Source of the DNA: Actomonas sp051209155
Lineage (GTDB): Bacteria > Verrucomicrobiota > Verrucomicrobiia > Opitutales > Opitutaceae
Length of the DNA stretch: 64,000 nucleotides
Assembly (NCBI GenBank): GCA_051209155.1
Contig: JBPJGB010000001.1
Reading direction: 5' to 3' (one strand)
Part shown: positions 35,894 to 44,695 of the stretch, in pieces
How the letters are laid out: the number at the start of each line of letters is the position of its first letter
Position numbering within the stretch: the stretch's first letter is position 1
The notes under the pieces: generated by a model
Databases searched by the model: none
Told to the model about the DNA's origin: nothing
What the model saw: the letters and a program-made list of their open reading frames with translations, nothing else
Position numbers and translations under genes: made by a program

Positions 35894-37042
35894 CTAGCGA
35901 AACAAACGGGAGGCGAGGTCGTGGAGGGACTTGCGCCACACCTGCCATTCGTGGCCACCGGGGAAGCTGTTGAACGCGACCTCAAGGCCGGCGGCTCGCA
36001 ACGATTCGACCACGGCGCGGGTGTGTTCGATGCGGCCATCCTGCTCGCCACAGGAGAGGTAGAAGAGGTCAAAGGCGGCGTTGGTGGCGGCGACGTCGTC
36101 GAGCAAGCCGGGGACGTAGGCCTCAACCTCAAACGGACCGCTCTGCCGAATCCCGCCGAAGAGGCCCGTGCTGAAGGAGGCGACGGAGCCAAAGGTTTCG
36201 GGGTGGGCGAGGCCGACGATAAAGGATTGGCCACCGCCCATGGAAAGACCGGCCAGCGCGCGGTGCGCGGCGTCGGGTTGCGTGCGGTAGTGACCATCGA
36301 TGAAGGGCACGATGACTTCGAGCATCTCGGCCGCGAAATTAACCATGCCGGCGCGGCTGTAGCCGGGCGGAGCATCGGCAGGGCGCGGCAGGTTGCCGTT
36401 GGCGATCACGACGAGCATCGGCACGGCCTCTTGGGCGGCGATGAGGTTGTCGAGAATGAGATCGGTTTTGCCTTGGTTGGCCCAGCCGGTCTCGTCCTCG
36501 CCGCCGCCGTGCTGGAGGTAGAGGACCGGGTAACGGTCGGTCGAAGTGTCATATCCGGGCGGCGTATAGACGATCAACTCGCGCCAGGAATCGGTTGCGG
36601 AAGAGTGGTAACGCTCCCGTCGGAGGTCGCCGTGCGGCACATCCTGCACGGCGTAGAAATCGACGCCGGGTTCGGGCACCTCGATGCCGCTGCCATGCCG
36701 GCTGGCGCCGTAGAAGGCGCGACTGCCGCGGTCGAACACCATGAGGCCATCGACCTCAAACGCGTAGTAGTGGAAACCCGGCTCGAGGGGCGGGGTGGTG
36801 ACCATCCAGACGCCCTCCTCGTCCCGGGTGAGATCGAAGCTGCCCTGGGGCAGGTTGACCTTCACGGCGGTGGCTTGCGGCGCTTCGAGGCGGAAGGTGC
36901 CGCGACCCTCGGCGTCGAGTTGCGGGTAGTCGGCCCCCGGCACGTTGGAAGGGGCCGGGGTGGCCGCGTCCACGGAGGTCGGGAGCGCGCTGGCGAGAGC
37001 GAAGGTGAGAGCGAGCAGGGTGGGGCGAAGCGAGGTTTTCAT
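35894..37042 (-). CDS. Secreted CE1-type esterase (paralogue A)
   Basis: 382 residues from the ATG at 37042, which gives a signal peptide (KTSLRPTLLALTFALASALPTSVDA). An N-terminal Ig/CBM48-like domain (about 30-125; GRGTFRLEAPQATAVKVNLPQG, PLEPGFHYYAFEVDG) precedes an alpha/beta-hydrolase of the esterase-D/CE1 type: LIVYTPPGYD, YPVLYLQHGGGEDETGW, Ser267 in LAGLSMGGGQS, Asp in SCGEQD and His in GGHEWQVW. Relatives are feruloyl or acetylxylan esterases. Paralogue B at 39162-40304 is strikingly similar across the N-terminal domain. Confidence 0.91.
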   Translation of the reverse strand: MKTSLRPTLLALTFALASALPTSVDAATPAPSNVPGADYPQLDAEGRGTFRLEAPQATAVKVNLPQGSFDLTRDEEGVWMVTTPPLEPGFHYYAFEVDGLMVFDRGSRAFYGASRHGSGIEVPEPGVDFYAVQDVPHGDLRRERYHSSATDSWRELIVYTPPGYDTSTDRYPVLYLQHGGGEDETGWANQGKTDLILDNLIAAQEAVPMLVVIANGNLPRPADAPPGYSRAGMVNFAAEMLEVIVPFIDGHYRTQPDAAHRALAGLSMGGGQSFIVGLAHPETFGSVASFSTGLFGGIRQSGPFEVEAYVPGLLDDVAATNAAFDLFYLSCGEQDGRIEHTRAVVESLRAAGLEVAFNSFPGGHEWQVWRKSLHDLASRLFR

Positions 37043-37162
37043 GGCAAAGGGGATACGGGGCGGAGGTTTACCGTGGGCGGCGGTTCCGGTGGGGGGAAAC
37101 GAAAAAACGCTGCGCGGAACCTGTTGTCGTTTTTCGGCATCCATAGAATCTGCATTCCAGCC

Positions 37163-39010
37163 ATGAAGATGAATTTCTCCCGAACCTTGCTTGCCGCGGT
37201 GATGTGGACGGCGGCCTTGCCGCTGCTTCCGGCGCAGAGTCCGACGGCGGAAACCGCGCCGATCACGGATGTGACGCTCAACCAATTTCTGGTGGCGGAC
37301 GGTGAGGGGGTGGCCGGGCAACTCACGGTCGCATCGGCTATTCGGAGCAATCAGATGGCGGACGACCTCGTGTTCACGATTACGACCGAACCGCTGAGCG
37401 GGCAGGTCGGGTTGGCTGGCGGCGCCGACGAAGATGTGTTCGCCAACAAGACGGCCCGCCTCGGCTACTTCGCCTACCGACCGGTCGACGAGTTTGAGGG
37501 CACAGACACCTTTACCTATGAAGTGCTGAATCGCACCACCGGCCTGGTGTTTCGGAATCGGGTGTTGATCGACGTGGTGCCTCCGCCGCCGATCGAAATG
37601 GACGAACTCGAAGTGAGTGCCGAGCGCGCCTACGATCTCCCGGCGGTGCCGGTCAGTCTCCAGACGCGACCCAACCTCGCGGTGAACGCCACCTTGCCGA
37701 GCCACGCGGATTTCATGGCGGAAGCGGATCGGCTCGAGATTGAAAATCCGCAGATCGCCTTCGTGATCGACGAAGCCGATCGGCCCCAGCACGGGACCGC
37801 GCGGCTCGACCGCGCCACGGGCGAGCTGACTTACGCGCCGGCCCCCAACTTCATCGGTCAGGATCGTTTCACCTACTACACGATCGACGAGAACAACCCC
37901 GCGCTCGGCGTGGAGAACGTCGTGTCGGTGAGTGTGGAGCCGATTCGCCTGCCCAAGCGCAAAGTAGCGGATCGTTCCGCCAGTCGCGAAGTGGATCTCG
38001 TCTTCGTGATCAACAACTCGCCGTCGATGGCGCCGCACCAGAGCCGTATCGCCGACAACCTGCGCCGTTTCCGCCAGCTCTTTGACGAGAAGCAGCTCGA
38101 TTACCGCATCGGCGTGCTGACCACCGACTTTGTCACCACCAGTCAACGCCCCTACAAGCGCGTGCGCGGCACCGAACTCGACGCCGCCGGCGAGCCGGTG
38201 CTCGACCGCAAAGGGGAGCCCAAAACGACCACCAAACGGGTGGCCAGCAACGGCAACCTCGTGACGCTGCCGGTGATGCGGCAGCCGTGGATCACGCCGG
38301 CAACCCCCGACAGCGTGTTTGCCGAACTCGTGCGGGTTGGCACCAACGGTGACAGCAACCGCACCGCCTTCACCGCCGTCTACAACTTCGTCGCCGGAGC
38401 CTACAACGGGCAGCACGCGCTGCTCCGGCCCGAGGCCACGACCATCGTGGTCTTTTTCATGGATGAAGAGGAAACGCGCATGGCCACCTGGCAGGAAAAT
38501 CGCAAAGGCGAGCGCGAGGCCAAGTGGATCGAGGACGGCACGCTGCCCGAGCTCTTGCAGGACTACAATTCAACGCATCCGGACGACCGGCAGACGCTTG
38601 ACGGCTACATCAACTACTGGGTGTTGCGTCCCTTCATCATCGTGAAGGGCAATCAGCGCGGAAAGATCGAGATGAACGCCGTCGTTTCACCGCGGAACGT
38701 GTCGCACCGGCGCGCCGCTGAACTCACCGGCGGCAGCGTGCTCAACATCGAGAGCGACTTCTCCGCCGACCTCGCCGCGCTCGGCGACCGCATCGCCGAC
38801 ACGGTGGCGGTGGCGCTCGACCCGGTCGAAATCGGCGCGACGCTCTACGTGCCCAGTCTGCGCGTCGTCGTCGATGGCGAGGAGATTCCCGCCGACCCGG
38901 TGGACGGTTACGTCTACGACGAACTGACGCACAGCATTCGTTTCCAAGGTGAGGCCAAACGAAAGGCCTTCGCCGCGCAGATTGAGATCACCTACGAAGA
39001 GCACCAGTGA
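37163..39010 (+). CDS. Exported cadherin-like/VWA-like protein
   Basis: 615 residues from the ATG at 37163 (or 37169), with a signal peptide (about 1-25). Two cadherin/Ig-like repeats are seen: YRPVDEFEGTDTFTYEVLN (about 110) and ATGELTYAPAPNFIGQDRFTY (about 220). A VWA-like domain starts at about 275 with VDLVFVINNSPSMAPHQSRI, where the MIDAS motif DxSxS has Asn at the first position (Asn284-x-Ser286-x-Ser288). Later come TTIVVFFMDEEETR and a C-terminal beta domain. The function is not recognised; it is probably a secreted or outer-surface binding protein. A perfect 8-bp hairpin (39006-39024) overlaps the stop codon. It is inserted between esterase paralogues A and B. Confidence 0.82.
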   Translation: MKMNFSRTLLAAVMWTAALPLLPAQSPTAETAPITDVTLNQFLVADGEGVAGQLTVASAIRSNQMADDLVFTITTEPLSGQVGLAGGADEDVFANKTARLGYFAYRPVDEFEGTDTFTYEVLNRTTGLVFRNRVLIDVVPPPPIEMDELEVSAERAYDLPAVPVSLQTRPNLAVNATLPSHADFMAEADRLEIENPQIAFVIDEADRPQHGTARLDRATGELTYAPAPNFIGQDRFTYYTIDENNPALGVENVVSVSVEPIRLPKRKVADRSASREVDLVFVINNSPSMAPHQSRIADNLRRFRQLFDEKQLDYRIGVLTTDFVTTSQRPYKRVRGTELDAAGEPVLDRKGEPKTTTKRVASNGNLVTLPVMRQPWITPATPDSVFAELVRVGTNGDSNRTAFTAVYNFVAGAYNGQHALLRPEATTIVVFFMDEEETRMATWQENRKGEREAKWIEDGTLPELLQDYNSTHPDDRQTLDGYINYWVLRPFIIVKGNQRGKIEMNAVVSPRNVSHRRAAELTGGSVLNIESDFSADLAALGDRIADTVAVALDPVEIGATLYVPSLRVVVDGEEIPADPVDGYVYDELTHSIRFQGEAKRKAFAAQIEITYEEHQ

Positions 39011-39038
39011 GTTAAGAACTCACTTAACGCTCCGAGGG

Positions 39039-39159
39039 TTTTGCAGGAGGTAACGAAGGAAACAAAGTGAAGGACGGTGGAGGGGCTTCGTGCTCTTCGT
39101 TCCCTGCTGTAAAAAGCTTCAGTCAACCGGCTCCGTTACCCGCTGTTCCCTCCTGTAAG
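39039..39159. repeat. Inverted repeat, family II (ACAGGAGGTAACGAAGG type)
   Basis: The left arm (TTGCAGGAGGTAACGAAGGA, about 39041-39060) is complementary, imperfectly, to a right arm (about 39131-39159, CCGTTACCCGCTGTTCCCTC...) and to an inner right arm (about 39093-39115, CTTCGTTCCCTGCTGTAAAA). It lies between the VWA-like gene and esterase B, which converge. Confidence 0.75.
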
Positions 39160-39161
39160 AC

Positions 39162-40304
39162 CTATTCCCGGAAAAGCCGCGGGGCGAAGTCGTGCAGGGC
39201 CCGGCGCCAGGTCAGCCATTCGTGGCGGGTGCCGGGGGACTCGACGTAAACGTAGTCGATGCCGGCGTCGTCGAGCATGGTGCGGAAGGCGCCGATCGCC
39301 TTGGGGAAGATGTCGGGTTCGTTGGTGCCCATGCCGATCCAGAGCACATCCATTTTTGAGTTGAAGGCGTCACCGTCCGCGAAGGCGCCGTCAGCAAAGG
39401 TGCGGTGGTCGAGCGGGTCGCCGCTGATGCCGTTCATGGTGCCACTGAAGGAGCCGATGTTGACGAAGTGATCGAGGTTGGGCACCACGACGCGGAAGGT
39501 CATGTTGCCGCCCATGGAGAGTCCGGCCATGGCGCGGTGATGGCGATCCGGGATGGTGCGGAAATCGCGGTCGATCATCGGAATGAGTTCTTTGATGACG
39601 ACCTCGGGAAAGGCGGCGGTGGCGCTGCGGCGATCGGACGGATCGGCGTCGGGGTAGGCCGCGTAGCAGTTGTCCATCACGATGAGCATCGGCACGGCCT
39701 CATCACCGGCGATGAGGTTGTCGAGGATGAGGTTGGCGCGACCTTGGAAGAACCAGCTCGTCTCGTCCTCGTAGGATCCGTGCTGGAGGTAGAGCACCGG
39801 GTAACGCTCGTCCGGGTTCTCGTCATACCCCGGCGGGGTGTAGATGAGGCAGCGGCGCCACTCGTTGGTGATTTCGGAGAAGTAGTCGCGGAAACGCACG
39901 TCGCCGTGCGGCACGTCGAGGCGTTCATAGAAGTCCACGCCGGGCTCCGGCACTTCGATGCCGCTGCCGTGCCGGCCGGCGCCGTAGAAGGCGTGGCTGC
40001 CGGTATCAAACACCATGGCGCCGTCCACGCGGAAGGCGTAGTAGTGGAAGCCCGGTTCGAGCGGTTCGGTGGTGACCGACCAGAACCCTTCGTCGCCGTC
40101 CTCGCGCGTCAGCTCGAAGTGACCCTGCGGCAGATTGACCTGCACGTGGTGGGCGTCCGGGGCTTTGATGCGGAAGATGCCGCGGCCCTCGCTGTCGATG
40201 CGCGGATAGGCCGCGCCGGGCACGTTGGAAGACGCCGGCCAGGAATCGGCGGGTTCGGCAAACAGCGAGGAAACGAGCAGGGTGGCGGTGAGGAGAGCGC
40301 GCAT
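39162..40304 (-). CDS. Secreted CE1-type esterase (paralogue B)
   Basis: 380 residues with a signal peptide (RALLTATLLVSSLFA). The N-terminal Ig/CBM48-like domain is nearly the same as in paralogue A (SNVPGAAYPRIDSEGRGIF; GSGIEVPEPGVDFY in both). The hydrolase domain has CLIYTPPGYDENPDERYPVLY, Ser263 in MAGLSMGGNMTF, Asp in WIGMGTNEPD and His in TRHEWLTWRR. Predicted to cleave ester-linked side groups from plant polysaccharide outside the cytoplasm. Upstream is a nested inverted repeat rather than an obvious promoter. Confidence 0.9.
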   Translation of the reverse strand: MRALLTATLLVSSLFAEPADSWPASSNVPGAAYPRIDSEGRGIFRIKAPDAHHVQVNLPQGHFELTREDGDEGFWSVTTEPLEPGFHYYAFRVDGAMVFDTGSHAFYGAGRHGSGIEVPEPGVDFYERLDVPHGDVRFRDYFSEITNEWRRCLIYTPPGYDENPDERYPVLYLQHGSYEDETSWFFQGRANLILDNLIAGDEAVPMLIVMDNCYAAYPDADPSDRRSATAAFPEVVIKELIPMIDRDFRTIPDRHHRAMAGLSMGGNMTFRVVVPNLDHFVNIGSFSGTMNGISGDPLDHRTFADGAFADGDAFNSKMDVLWIGMGTNEPDIFPKAIGAFRTMLDDAGIDYVYVESPGTRHEWLTWRRALHDFAPRLFRE

Positions 40305-40314
40305 GGGGTGACAG

Positions 40315-40519
40315 ATTTTACAGGAGGCAACAGAGTGAAACAGAGCGGAGGGGCAGGGTGGTTTGTTTTTACAGAAGGAAACGAAGGGAACGAAGAAATA
40401 GGCAGGACGTAAGGGATACTGAAACGGAGGGCGGAGGAGTGGCCTCGTGCTCTTCGTTACCTTCTGTGAAATAACTTCATCCAGTGGGCTCCGTTGCCCT
40501 CTGTTCGCTCCTGTAAAAC
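40315..40519. repeat. Nested double inverted repeat, family II
   Basis: The outer arms TTTTACAGGAGGCAACAGAG (from 40317) and CCGTTGCCCTCTGTTCGCTC then CTGTAAAA (ending about 40518) enclose inner arms TTTTTACAGAAGGAAACGAA (from about 40366) and CTTCGTTACCTTCTGTGAAA (about 40452-40471). All four are versions of one unit. The block fills the 222 bp between esterase B and the upstream carboxylesterase and could form a two-level cruciform or RNA stem. Confidence 0.8.
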
Positions 40520-40526
40520 AAAACGT

Positions 40527-42083
40527 CTATTTTGCCCACTCGGCGCCTGCGGGGGTGCGGCGCCAGCGGTAGTAGTCATCGAGGACGTGGAGGGAGGCTT
40601 CGCTCGGGACCGGGCCGACCGTGGCTTCGTTATGAAAATACATCGCCTTGGGCTCTTCGTTGGTGAACTCGGGCCAGGTCGGCACGGTTGGCCCGTTGGG
40701 GTTGCCGTGTTTGGTGAAGTTGGTCCAGTAGGTGGCGACGGTTTCGGAGATCGCCCAGTCGCCGTCGGTCAGGTTGGCGTCGTCGCGATTCAGGGTCTGG
40801 AACACGTAGGGCACATCGACGCCGTGGGGCATGCCGTGGTCGGCCTGCGGACCGGTGGGCGGGCGCTCGGGATGCTGGTCGAAGTAGTAGAGGAAGACGT
40901 TGGCCCCGCCGTGTTGGGCCTGCAGGCGCGCCCAGCTCCAGGTGTGCCAGCCAAAGGCGGCGTCGCGCATGAGATCGCGGGCGGTCTTGCCGATGCGGTC
41001 ACCATCGAGTGGATACGCGGCGAGCAGCTTCTCGGCATAGGGGCCGTAGCGCTTTTCGACGTTGGCGGTGAAGACCGCCGGATCGGTCTCGCGGGAGAAG
41101 CTCAGACCTTCATCGGAGTTGTAGCCCACGAGGATGTCGACGTTGTTGAAATCGCCGGCTTCGTAGAGGGTGTATTGGTCGCCGGGGATGACGTAGCCAT
41201 CAACGATCGGCCAGCTGGCTCCGCTGCCGAATCCGGGCGGAATCTTGCCGGGATCCATGGCCCGGAACTCGGCGAGGCTGCTGGCGCCGGCCCGCGCGGC
41301 GAAGGCCACGCCAGCCTGTTCGGCGTCGGCCAGCAGGTGCATGTTCTCGCCCGGGTAGGTGGTCTCACGGTGCGGACCGAAGGAGCCGCCGCTCTGCGAA
41401 ATGGCGCCGCGGAAGAGGCCCTTGGCCAAGGGCGAGGCGCAGAGCATACTCACCGAGATGCCGCCGGCCGATTCGCCGAAGATGGTGACCTTGGCCGGGT
41501 CGCCGCCAAACGCGGCGATGTTGTCCTGAATCCACTGCAGGCCGGCGATTTGGTCGAGCAGGCCGTAGTTGCCGGACACGCCGTGTGGCGACTCAGCGCT
41601 CAACTCCGGGTGGGCGAGGAAACCGAGCGGGCCGACGCGGTAGTTGACGGTGACGAGGATGATGCCCTTGCGCGCGAGGTGTTCGCCATTGTGGGTGGGA
41701 TTGTCGTTGCCACCGAAGGCGAAGCCGCCGCCGTAAATCCAAACCAGGACGGGCAACTTCTCGTCGGCGGAGGTGGCGGGGGTCCAGATGTTGAGGTAGA
41801 GGCAATCCTCGCTGACGTTGCCGGAGCCGTCGCCCTGAAAGGGATCGGGACCGTATTCGGTCGTCTGCTTCACCCCGTCCCAGGTGGCGGCGGGCTGCGG
41901 TGCTTTCCAGCGCAGTTCACCCACCGGCGGCGCGGCAAATGGGATACCCTTGTAGATGGTGAGGCCATCGGCGGTCGTGCCTTGCACGAGTCCCTGTTGG
42001 GTGCGGACCGGATCGGGACGATCGGCGGCGAAACTCAGTTGAGCCGCGCACAGCACGGCGAGAGGGAGGAGGAGTTTTTTCAT
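40527..42083 (-). CDS. Secreted type-B carboxylesterase
   Basis: 518 residues from the ATG at 42083 with a signal peptide (KKLLLPLAVLCAAQLSFA). The carboxylesterase/cholinesterase fold has SEDCLYLNIWTP, LVWIYGGGFAFGG (oxyanion hole), nucleophile Ser205 in FGESAGGISVSM, an acidic residue in YNSDEGLSF and the catalytic His probably in HGVDVPYVF. Such bacterial enzymes (pNB-esterase type) hydrolyse diverse carboxyl esters. It is divergent from the six-hairpin gene at 42287, sharing an intergenic region with a perfect palindrome. Confidence 0.92.
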   Translation of the reverse strand: MKKLLLPLAVLCAAQLSFAADRPDPVRTQQGLVQGTTADGLTIYKGIPFAAPPVGELRWKAPQPAATWDGVKQTTEYGPDPFQGDGSGNVSEDCLYLNIWTPATSADEKLPVLVWIYGGGFAFGGNDNPTHNGEHLARKGIILVTVNYRVGPLGFLAHPELSAESPHGVSGNYGLLDQIAGLQWIQDNIAAFGGDPAKVTIFGESAGGISVSMLCASPLAKGLFRGAISQSGGSFGPHRETTYPGENMHLLADAEQAGVAFAARAGASSLAEFRAMDPGKIPPGFGSGASWPIVDGYVIPGDQYTLYEAGDFNNVDILVGYNSDEGLSFSRETDPAVFTANVEKRYGPYAEKLLAAYPLDGDRIGKTARDLMRDAAFGWHTWSWARLQAQHGGANVFLYYFDQHPERPPTGPQADHGMPHGVDVPYVFQTLNRDDANLTDGDWAISETVATYWTNFTKHGNPNGPTVPTWPEFTNEEPKAMYFHNEATVGPVPSEASLHVLDDYYRWRRTPAGAEWAK

Positions 42084-42162
42084 CAACACGCGGGGTTGTG
42101 GGGTGGGGGACGAAACAGGCTGGATCGCCCAGCGGTGGTCATCAAGGCGCTAGCCTGAGTCT

Positions 42163-42180
42163 GTCGTTTATACAAACGAC
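42163..42180. promoter_or_regulatory. Perfect palindrome, candidate operator
   Basis: GTCGTTTATACAAACGAC: 7-bp arms around ATAC, in the 203-bp region between two divergent genes, 80 bp from the leftward start and 107 bp from the rightward start. Size and symmetry fit a dimeric repressor such as a LacI-type regulator. No regulator gene lies beside it. Confidence 0.5.
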
Positions 42181-42286
42181 TGGAGCGGCGCGCGGCGATG
42201 TCGATTGGGTGAACGGACCGTGTCCCGGATGAACGGTGCGGCGGAGACCGGTTGCGCTCGCGCGGGCGACCCGCTAGGAGGCAGGC

Positions 42287-44560
42287 ATGTTTTCCCCGAC
42301 CCCCGTGCTTTCGTTCGTGGCGAAATTCGGGCGCATGCTGTGCATGAGCCTGCTGAGCTTCACGCTCGCCGGAGGTGTCGGGCACGCGCAAGTGACGCGG
42401 GTTGTGGCCTTGGGAGATTTGCCGGATGGAGGCAGCGTTCGATTTGAACAACAAAACTCCCTTGGCTGGAGGATTCTCGTCGACCGACCGGCGGCGCCGA
42501 ACCTGGAGTCTGCCACCCCGGTGCGATTGGAACAGTTCCGGGAGGGAAGCGTGGAGCCGGCGGTGACGCGGCTCCCCTATGGGAGCGTCACCGCAACGGG
42601 CGAAGAGGTGGTGGCGGAAGCCACGGTGCGTGCCGACGGCGCGGAATTTCAGGTGCGCGACACGTGGCGACTCGAGGGAAACGTGGCGACGGTGCGACGC
42701 GCCGTTGCGGTGACCCGCGGCGGCCGCGGCGGTTTCAGTTCGGCGGTGGAGTTTGCGATCGCACCGGAGGTCGACTGGGCGGAGGTGCAGTGCTTCGCGC
42801 CGGGGGCATTGTATGGTGACCCGACCTACGACGGGGAGCGTTCGCCGGGTGGCACGCTCAACTACGCCCATCGTCGCTTCCTCATGCGCGAAGATTTGCT
42901 GCCGGCGCCGGTGTTTGGGGTGAGCTTTGCGGGTGGCGGTTCCGTGGCCGTGCTCGATCCGGATCCGGCCGGAGACTCGACGTGGGATGAAACGCGGTTG
43001 GCCGAGGCGGTGATGATCGACGAACGGTTTCGTTTCGGCGCGCTTGGAGCGTGGCAGCCCGAAGGCGCGCCAGTGGAGCTTGGTTTCCGCTATCCCGGAT
43101 CGGTTGCGCGGTATCCGCGATCCAACGGCGATGCGGCGCCTGAGCCGATCTGGTATCGGCGCTACCACCCGATCGAGCCCGAGGTGGAGCACGCCTACAC
43201 CGTGGCTTTCCGTTTTGGCGAAGAACAAGGCTTCCCGGCAATGACTCGCGCCGCCTGGCGCTGGGCGTGGTCCACCTTGCAACCCGAAGTCGAGGCCATC
43301 GACGTGGTCCAGATGCAGCGCGTCCTCATCGACCACCTCGCCGCGCAGGCGGCGACGATCGACGGCCGCACCGGGATGCCCTTCGTGAAGAGCACCCTCA
43401 ACGACAAGCTGCAATGGAACTGGACGATGGTGGCGATGGGCTTTGTGGGCAAAAATCTTGAGTGCGCCGATCTGCTGCTGCGAGAGGCCGAGGCCGATCC
43501 GACCGAGCGCGGTGCGCGCATGCGCGAGATCGGGTTTGGCATCATCCATTCGCTCATCGAGGCCCTGCCGACCGTGCCGCTGGAGGCCACCGGCTACGAC
43601 CTGGCGACGGGCCAACCGTGGGATCACCACTGGCTGGCCCCCTGGTTGCGCAACGCCTCCGAAGACATGTGCGTGCTGATGCACACCTATCGGCGTGAAA
43701 AGGACCTCGGTCGGGATCACCCCGAGTGGTTCGCCTGGGTGAAGGCCTACACCGATTGGCTAGTCGAACAACAGCGGCCCGACGGTTCGTTTCCGCGCCG
43801 CTGGGAACGCGGCAGCAGCGAAGTGGCCGAACCGACCGGCACGACCAGTTACGCGCCCGTGCCTTTGCTGGTGGCGATGAGCGCGGAAACCGGTGACGCC
43901 CGCTACCGCGAGGCGGGCGCGCGGGCGGCCGACTACGTGTGGCAGAACTGGGGCCGGCACGGCCTCTACATCGGCGGAGCCAGCGACAACCCCAACATCA
44001 CCGACAAGGAAGCGGGTATGCTGAGTATGGAAGCCTTCCTCGGTCTGCACGAGGCGACCGGCGAGGCCCAGTGGCTGGAGCGCGCGCGGATGGCGGCCGA
44101 TTTCACCGAAACCTGGATGTGGATCTGGAACCTGCCCATGCCGGTCGACGCGACCGACGAGCAGCTCAACTACAAACGCGGCGTCTCCACCATCGGCCCG
44201 CAGGGCATCAGCGCGCTCTACGCCGGCAGCGTGGACGAATACCTCGACTGGGCGGTGCCGAGCTACGCCAAGTTGTATCGGCTGACTGGAGACACCCACT
44301 ACCGCGACGTCGCCGCGATTCTCCTGCATGCGACCAAATCGATGGTCGCGATCCCGGGCCGCCAATACGACCTGAAGGGCATTGGCTGGCAGCAGGAAGG
44401 CTGGCGTTTCGGTCCCGGCGGCAGTGGCCGCGGCGGCAGCGGCCACCGCTTCTGGTTGCCGTGGATCTCCGCCAACCACCTCCATGGCATCATGGAACTG
44501 CAGGCCAGCGACCCGCAGCTCTACGCCGAGCTCACGAGCGGAGGCACCCGCGTGCCCTGA
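42287..44560 (+). CDS. Exported (alpha/alpha)6-barrel protein, possible glycoside hydrolase or lyase
   Basis: 757 residues. The start has a real Shine-Dalgarno (TAGGAGG at 42275-42281, 5 bp from ATG), rare in this window. N-terminal hydrophobic export segment (about 16-35). Residues about 40-310 are beta-rich, like the supersandwich domain before six-hairpin enzymes. Residues about 320-757 are helical with repeated barrel features: WLVEQQRPDGSFPRRWERG, YREAGARAADYVWQNWG, ADFTETWMWIWNLPMP. Candidate acids and aromatics are plentiful, but I cannot assign a CAZy family. Context among esterases and arabinosidases suggests glycan processing. Confidence 0.75.
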   Translation: MFSPTPVLSFVAKFGRMLCMSLLSFTLAGGVGHAQVTRVVALGDLPDGGSVRFEQQNSLGWRILVDRPAAPNLESATPVRLEQFREGSVEPAVTRLPYGSVTATGEEVVAEATVRADGAEFQVRDTWRLEGNVATVRRAVAVTRGGRGGFSSAVEFAIAPEVDWAEVQCFAPGALYGDPTYDGERSPGGTLNYAHRRFLMREDLLPAPVFGVSFAGGGSVAVLDPDPAGDSTWDETRLAEAVMIDERFRFGALGAWQPEGAPVELGFRYPGSVARYPRSNGDAAPEPIWYRRYHPIEPEVEHAYTVAFRFGEEQGFPAMTRAAWRWAWSTLQPEVEAIDVVQMQRVLIDHLAAQAATIDGRTGMPFVKSTLNDKLQWNWTMVAMGFVGKNLECADLLLREAEADPTERGARMREIGFGIIHSLIEALPTVPLEATGYDLATGQPWDHHWLAPWLRNASEDMCVLMHTYRREKDLGRDHPEWFAWVKAYTDWLVEQQRPDGSFPRRWERGSSEVAEPTGTTSYAPVPLLVAMSAETGDARYREAGARAADYVWQNWGRHGLYIGGASDNPNITDKEAGMLSMEAFLGLHEATGEAQWLERARMAADFTETWMWIWNLPMPVDATDEQLNYKRGVSTIGPQGISALYAGSVDEYLDWAVPSYAKLYRLTGDTHYRDVAAILLHATKSMVAIPGRQYDLKGIGWQQEGWRFGPGGSGRGGSGHRFWLPWISANHLHGIMELQASDPQLYAELTSGGTRVP

Positions 44561-44628
44561 GCGCCTGATCATGCCGTTTGTTGACAAGTAACGACATGAC
44601 CCCTTTCCGGCCCCCTAACGCTTGAGGT

Positions 44629-44657
44629 CAGACAGGCCGACTGGTCGGCCTTGTCTG
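44629..44657 (+). terminator. Long hairpin after the six-hairpin gene
   Basis: CAGACAGGCCGAC pairs with GTCGGCC-T-TGTCTG (13 bp, one bulged base) around a 2-base centre, 69 bp after the stop. The following CTTTGTTT is only a weak T-tract, so terminator function is probable rather than sure. Confidence 0.45.
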
Positions 44658-44695
44658 CGCCGGCTGGTTCGGCTCTTTGTTTCTCGGAGTAGGAG

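Noticed and set aside
35894..38416. An 840-residue version of esterase A extending antisense through the VWA-like gene
   Set aside because: The upstream part has no domain; a signal peptide with ATG at 37042 marks the real start.
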